Below, piece by piece: positions 60,600 to 64,000 of a stretch of DNA of 64,000 nt (position 1 is its first letter; every line of letters begins with the position of its first letter). A program made the position numbers and the translations under genes. This stretch comes from Kineococcus terrestris (lineage in GTDB: Bacteria > Actinomycetota > Actinomycetes > Actinomycetales > Kineococcaceae): assembly GCF_041020765.1 (NCBI RefSeq), contig NZ_JBEUEJ010000008.1; one strand, given 5' to 3'. The notes beneath the pieces were generated by a model that was not told where the DNA came from, did no database searches, and worked only from the letters and a program-made list of their open reading frames with translations.

Positions 60600-62483
60600 A
60601 TGTCGAACCCGGTGCAGATGCCAGCGCTCGGCGAGAGCGTGACCGAGGGCACCGTCACCCGGTGGCTGAAGTCGGTCGGCGACACCGTCGAGGTCGACGA
60701 GCCGCTGCTGGAGGTGTCCACCGACAAGGTCGACACCGAGATCCCCTCCCCCGTCGCCGGGACCCTGCTGGAGATCCTCGTCGAGGAGGACGAGACGGTC
60801 GAGGTGGGCGCCGACCTGGCCCGCATCGGCGACGCCTCCGAGCAGGGCGGCTCCGGCGGTGGGCAGGACGCCCGGCAGCAGGAGGCCCCGCAGCAGGACA
60901 GCGCTCCCGAGCCGCCGTCGGAGCAGGACGCGCAGCAGGCGCCCGAGCAGGAGCAGGAGCCCTCCCCCGAGCAGCCGCCGGCCGCGGCGGCCGCGCCGTC
61001 CGGGGGCGGCGGCGGTGGCGGTCGGGCCGTCCAGATGCCCGCCCTGGGCGAGAGCGTCACCGAGGGCACCGTCACCCGGTGGCTGAAGTCGGTCGGCGAC
61101 AGCGTCGAGGTCGACGAGCCGCTGCTGGAGGTGTCCACCGACAAGGTCGACACCGAGATCCCCTCCCCCGTGGCCGGCACGCTGCTCGAGGTGCTGGTCG
61201 GCGAGGACGAGACGGTCGAAGTGGGCACCGACCTGGCCCGCATCGGCGACGCCTCCGAGCAGGGCGGCTCCGGCGGTGGCCAGGAGGCTCCGCAGCAGGA
61301 GGCTCCGCAGCAGGAGGCCCCCCAGCAGCAGGAGAGCGCGCAGCCGCCGGCCGAGGAGTCCCTGGCCGACGAGGTGGCCGAGCGCGAGCAGGCCCGCGAG
61401 CAGGCCGAGCGGGCCAACCAGCCCTCGACCCGGCCGCAGGAGGCCGCGCAGACCGCGAAGGCCCCCGAGCCGGCGCGCGAGGCCCCCGCGCCGCGCCGCG
61501 AGGAGCAGCCGCAGCCCACCGGCGGCAGCACCTACGTCACGCCGCTGGTGCGCAAGATGGCCAAGGACCTCGGCGTCGACCTGTCCTCCGTCACCGGCAC
61601 CGGGGTGGGCGGGCGCATCCGCAAGCAGGACGTGCAGGCCGCCGCCGACGAGGCGAAGGCCGCCGCGGAGAGGGCGGCCGCCGACAAGGCGCAGCCGGCG
61701 CCCTCGGGCGGGGCGGCCAAGCCCGCCGGCGGCCCGTCGCAGGAGAAGCCGGTCGAGGTGTCCGCCAAGCGCGGCACCACCGAGAAGATGTCGCGCCTGC
61801 GCAAGATCATCGCCCAGCGGATGGTCGAGTCGCTGCAGACGTCGGCGCAGCTGACCACCGTCATCGAGGTCGACGTGACCCGCGTGGCGCGGCTGCGGGC
61901 CCGGGCCAAGGACCGGTTCCTGGCCAACGAGGGCGCGAAGCTGACCTTCCTGCCCTTCTTCATCAAGGCGGCGGTCGAGGCGCTCAAGCAGCACCCCAGC
62001 CTCAACGCCAGCGTCGACGGCGACTCGATCGTCTACCACGCCAGCGAGAACATCTCGATGGCCGTCGACACCCCCAAGGGCCTCATCACGCCCGTCATCA
62101 AGGACGCCGGCGACCTCAACCTCGGCGGCCTGGCCCGCAAGGTGGGCGACCTGGCCGCCCGCACCCGCAGCAACAAGATCACCCCGGACGACCTGGCCGG
62201 CGGCACCTTCACGATCACCAACACCGGCAGCATCGGCGCCCTGTTCGACACGCCGATCATCAACCAGCCGCAGGTGGCGATCCTGGGCACGGGCGCGCTC
62301 GTCAAGCGCGCCGTCGTGGTGCCGGACGCCGAGGGGCAGGACACCATCGCGATCCGCTCGATGATGTACCTGGCGCTGTCGTACGACCACCGCATCGTCG
62401 ACGGCGCGGACGCCGCCCGCTTCCTGCAGACGGTGAAGAAGCGCATCGAGGAGGGGGCCTTCGAGGGCGACCTCGGCCTCTGA
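60600..62483 (+). CDS. dlaT: 2-oxoacid dehydrogenase E2 with two lipoyl domains
   Basis: 627 aa dihydrolipoamide acyltransferase. Two nearly identical lipoyl domains (about residues 5-85 and 144-225, lipoyl Lys in STDKVDTEIPS) are joined by long Gln/Pro/Glu linkers. A peripheral-subunit-binding domain follows (TPLVRKMAKDLGVDLSSVTGTGVGGRIRKQDV, ~315-350), then the catalytic domain ending in YDHRIVDGADAARFL (HxxxDG). It corresponds to Rv2215, the shared E2 of pyruvate and 2-oxoglutarate dehydrogenases in mycobacteria. The E1 genes are not in the window. The ATG has GAGGAG upstream. Confidence 0.92.
   Translation: MSNPVQMPALGESVTEGTVTRWLKSVGDTVEVDEPLLEVSTDKVDTEIPSPVAGTLLEILVEEDETVEVGADLARIGDASEQGGSGGGQDARQQEAPQQDSAPEPPSEQDAQQAPEQEQEPSPEQPPAAAAAPSGGGGGGGRAVQMPALGESVTEGTVTRWLKSVGDSVEVDEPLLEVSTDKVDTEIPSPVAGTLLEVLVGEDETVEVGTDLARIGDASEQGGSGGGQEAPQQEAPQQEAPQQQESAQPPAEESLADEVAEREQAREQAERANQPSTRPQEAAQTAKAPEPAREAPAPRREEQPQPTGGSTYVTPLVRKMAKDLGVDLSSVTGTGVGGRIRKQDVQAAADEAKAAAERAAADKAQPAPSGGAAKPAGGPSQEKPVEVSAKRGTTEKMSRLRKIIAQRMVESLQTSAQLTTVIEVDVTRVARLRARAKDRFLANEGAKLTFLPFFIKAAVEALKQHPSLNASVDGDSIVYHASENISMAVDTPKGLITPVIKDAGDLNLGGLARKVGDLAARTRSNKITPDDLAGGTFTITNTGSIGALFDTPIINQPQVAILGTGALVKRAVVVPDAEGQDTIAIRSMMYLALSYDHRIVDGADAARFLQTVKKRIEEGAFEGDLGL
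60612..60866 (+). repeat. Lipoyl-domain coding repeat, copy 1 (255 bp)
   Basis: Closely matches 61029-61283 at the DNA level, including synonymous positions and the flanking EQGGSGGGQ linker, with long uninterrupted identical runs. Confidence 0.85.
61029..61283 (+). repeat. Lipoyl-domain coding repeat, copy 2 (255 bp)
   Basis: Second copy of the lipoyl-domain unit, offset by 417 bp (139 codons) from the first. Near-identity suggests recent duplication or gene conversion. Confidence 0.85.
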
Positions 62484-62496
62484 GCCCCACCGCGGT

Positions 62497-62530
62497 GACG
62501 GGCCCCGCCCCCGCAGGGGCGGGGCCCGTC
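62497..62530 (+). terminator. Terminator after dlaT
   Basis: A perfect 15-bp stem (62497-62511 with 62516-62530) with a CGCA loop, 13 bp after the stop. Confidence 0.85.
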
Positions 62531-62564
62531 GCGTCACCGCGCCACCCCACCACCGGGAGGTCCC

Positions 62565-63455
62565 GTGCACGTCGTCGTCAGCGGAGCCAGCGGCCTCATC
62601 GGCCGGCACCTCGTCGCGCAGCTGCGCGCGCGGGGGGACCGCGTCACCGTCCTGGTCCGCCGTCCCGTGCGCGGGCCCGACGAGGTGCGCTGGGACCCCG
62701 ACGCGGACCGGCTGGACCCCGCTGAGCTGCGCGGGGTGGATGCGGCGGTCAACCTCTCCGGCGCGGGCATCGGCGACCACCGGCTGACCCCCGCCTACCG
62801 CGAGGTGGTGCGCTCCTCGCGGCTGCGCTCGACGAGCACCCTCGTGCGGGCCCTGCTGGCCCAGGACGAGCGGCCCGCCGCGCTGCTCAACGCCTCCGCG
62901 ATCGGCTGGTACGGCGAGGGCGGCGAGCGGGTCCTCACCGAGGACGTCCCGCGCGGGGACGACTTCCTGGCCCACCTGTGCGAGGAGTGGGAGGCCGCGG
63001 CCGCGCCGGCCGCCGAGCAGGGCGTGCGCACCGCGCTGCTGCGCACCGGGCTGCTCGCCAGCCCCGACGGCGGGTCCTTCGGGCGCATGCTGACGCTCTT
63101 CCGCCTCGGCCTGGGCGGTCGGCTGGGCAGCGGCCGGCAGTGGTGGAGCGTGATCTCCATGCCGGACCTGCTCGACGCCGTGACGTTCGTCCTGGACGGC
63201 GACCTGTCCGGCCCGGTCAACCTCGTGTGCCCCACGCCGGCGCGCAACGTCGTCGTGACGCGGGCGCTGGGCCGGGCGCTGGGACGCCCGACGCTGCTCG
63301 CGGTGCCCGCACCGGCGCTCAAGGTGGTGCTGGGCCCTCTGGCCGAGCAGGTCCTGGGCAGCCAGCGCGTGGTGCCGCAGCGCCTGCTCGACGCCGGGTT
63401 CCGCTTCCGCCACCCCGACGCCGACGCCGTCGCGGACTGGCTCGCGAGCGCCTGA
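62565..63455 (+). CDS. TIGR01777-type NAD-dependent epimerase (SDR39U1 family)
   Basis: 296 aa atypical SDR with the nucleotide motif VVSGASGLIGRHLVAQL, DAAVNLSGAGIGD, SAIGWYGEGGERVLTED, RTGLLASPDGGSFGRML and the C-terminal DUF1731 part VPAPALKVVLGPLAEQVLGSQRVVPQRLLDAGF. It matches Rv2216, which also follows the E2 gene in M. tuberculosis. The GTG has GGGAGG 4 nt upstream. The substrate is unknown. Confidence 0.88.
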   Translation: MHVVVSGASGLIGRHLVAQLRARGDRVTVLVRRPVRGPDEVRWDPDADRLDPAELRGVDAAVNLSGAGIGDHRLTPAYREVVRSSRLRSTSTLVRALLAQDERPAALLNASAIGWYGEGGERVLTEDVPRGDDFLAHLCEEWEAAAAPAAEQGVRTALLRTGLLASPDGGSFGRMLTLFRLGLGGRLGSGRQWWSVISMPDLLDAVTFVLDGDLSGPVNLVCPTPARNVVVTRALGRALGRPTLLAVPAPALKVVLGPLAEQVLGSQRVVPQRLLDAGFRFRHPDADAVADWLASA

Positions 63456-63492
63456 CACCCGCCGCGCCCGCCGCGCCCGGCCCTCGCGGTCG

Positions 63493-63885
63493 TCAGGCGA
63501 CGTCGCTGACGCGCCACTGCCCGTCGACGCGCACGAGGACCAGCCGCGACGCGCGCGGCTCGGAGGCGCGCACGGCCGTCAGGGAGCCGTCGGCCGACTG
63601 GACCTCGTGGGCGCCGGTGACGACGGTGGCCAGGACGACGGCGCGGTCGGCGCCCGCCTCCTCGACCACCAGCTCGCGCACGTCGAAGGCCAGGCCGGAC
63701 CACCGCGCCCCGCGGGCGCGGACGTCCTCCACGAGCCTCACGTCCTCCAGCAGGGCCGGGGAGCCGCCGGCGTCGACACCGGTGAGCGCCTCGGTGTCCA
63801 GGGTGCGCAGGGCGTCGGCGCGCCGGGCGGCGAGCTCGCGCACGACCGCGACGAGGTCGTCGCCGGCGAGGACACCCGCTCCCAC
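63493..63885 (-). CDS. Hypothetical protein, 5' end probably lost at contig edge
   Basis: The 130 visible residues start at a possible GTG (VGAGVLAGDDLVAVVRELAARRADAL) and end QWRVSDVA. The reading frame stays open upstream to at least 63927 as a Gly/Ala linker, where it meets the poly-G tract, so this is probably the C-terminal domain of a longer protein. The α+β pattern (EALTGVDAGGSPALLEDV, SRLVLVRVDGQWRV) recalls NTF2-like C-terminal domains of actinobacterial secreted or kinase-linked proteins; no family is assigned. Confidence 0.5.
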   Translation of the reverse strand: MGAGVLAGDDLVAVVRELAARRADALRTLDTEALTGVDAGGSPALLEDVRLVEDVRARGARWSGLAFDVRELVVEEAGADRAVVLATVVTGAHEVQSADGSLTAVRASEPRASRLVLVRVDGQWRVSDVA

Positions 63886-63926
63886 CTCTCCCGCACCGCC
63901 CGCACCGCCCGCACCGCCGCCGGGGG

Positions 63927-64000
<74 letters not shown>

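Overview
The window is a dense stretch of very high G+C DNA (roughly three quarters G+C by eye) with GTG as the commonest start codon. PASTA-kinase, qcrCAB/cta, ROK-glucokinase and PimB-type genes place it in the Actinomycetota (Actinomycetes). The order of core genes follows the Mycobacterium tuberculosis Rv2173-Rv2217 neighbourhood: polyprenyl synthase, Rv2175c-like regulator, Ser/Thr kinase, class II DAHP synthase, acyltransferase, FadD15, PimB, exonuclease/GIY-YIG fusion, trpD, ctaE-qcrCAB, ctaC, HesB/IscA protein, cobT, leucyl aminopeptidase, lipoamide-type E2 and SDR39U1 epimerase. A Kineosporiales-type organism is possible, but genus cannot be decided from the sequence alone.

Layout. 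1-9 kb: a CDP-alcohol phosphatidyltransferase and carotenoid genes crtE-crtI and crtB, with a complete methylcitrate-cycle operon (gntR-prpD-prpB-prpC, reverse strand) lodged between crtI and crtB. 9-13 kb: an Rv2175c-like DNA-binding protein, a LysM transglycosylase and a four-PASTA kinase. 13-20.3 kb: aroG, a phosphofructokinase with pyrophosphate-type residues, a PlsC acyltransferase, small membrane proteins, an EEP-family hydrolase and two tandem ROK sugar kinases. 20.4-31 kb: a zinc-ribbon membrane protein, fadD15, a GT-C-like membrane protein, pimB, a HExxH lipoprotein, a Cys-rich small protein, the DnaQ/GIY-YIG fusion, a stand-alone Lrp/AsnC ligand domain and trpD. 31-42 kb: the respiratory supercomplex genes ctaE-qcrC-qcrA-qcrB facing ctaC-ctaD-ctaF; between the two groups lie an L,D-transpeptidase lipoprotein and about 1 kb of decayed ArsR and SRPBCC genes. 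42-55 kb: aat, the HesB/IscA protein, an M20 peptidase, DUF3043, an aldo/keto reductase, a DHA2 transporter, pyrD, an MHS symporter and a GAF-regulator/aldehyde dehydrogenase/DUF779/Gfo-Idh operon. 55-64 kb: cobT, leucyl aminopeptidase, a secreted protein built from a 12-residue basic repeat, dihydrolipoamide dehydrogenase plus a two-lipoyl-domain E2, an epimerase and a truncated hypothetical. The window ends in 73 G residues, almost certainly a contig-end artefact.

Together the genes cover central carbon flux (methylcitrate cycle, PFK, glucokinases, 2-oxoacid dehydrogenase parts), the aerobic respiratory chain, cell-wall growth and PIM synthesis, and pigment. Many genes have a TAnnnT hexamer 6-8 nt before the start codon, so leaderless transcription looks common. 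The least explained item is the secreted repeat protein at 58495-58965. Other points of interest are the three 11-bp-phased GGTCAC boxes before the respiratory operon, operator-like palindromes before the prp, DHA2 and MHS genes, and the ArsR/SRPBCC pseudogene pair.
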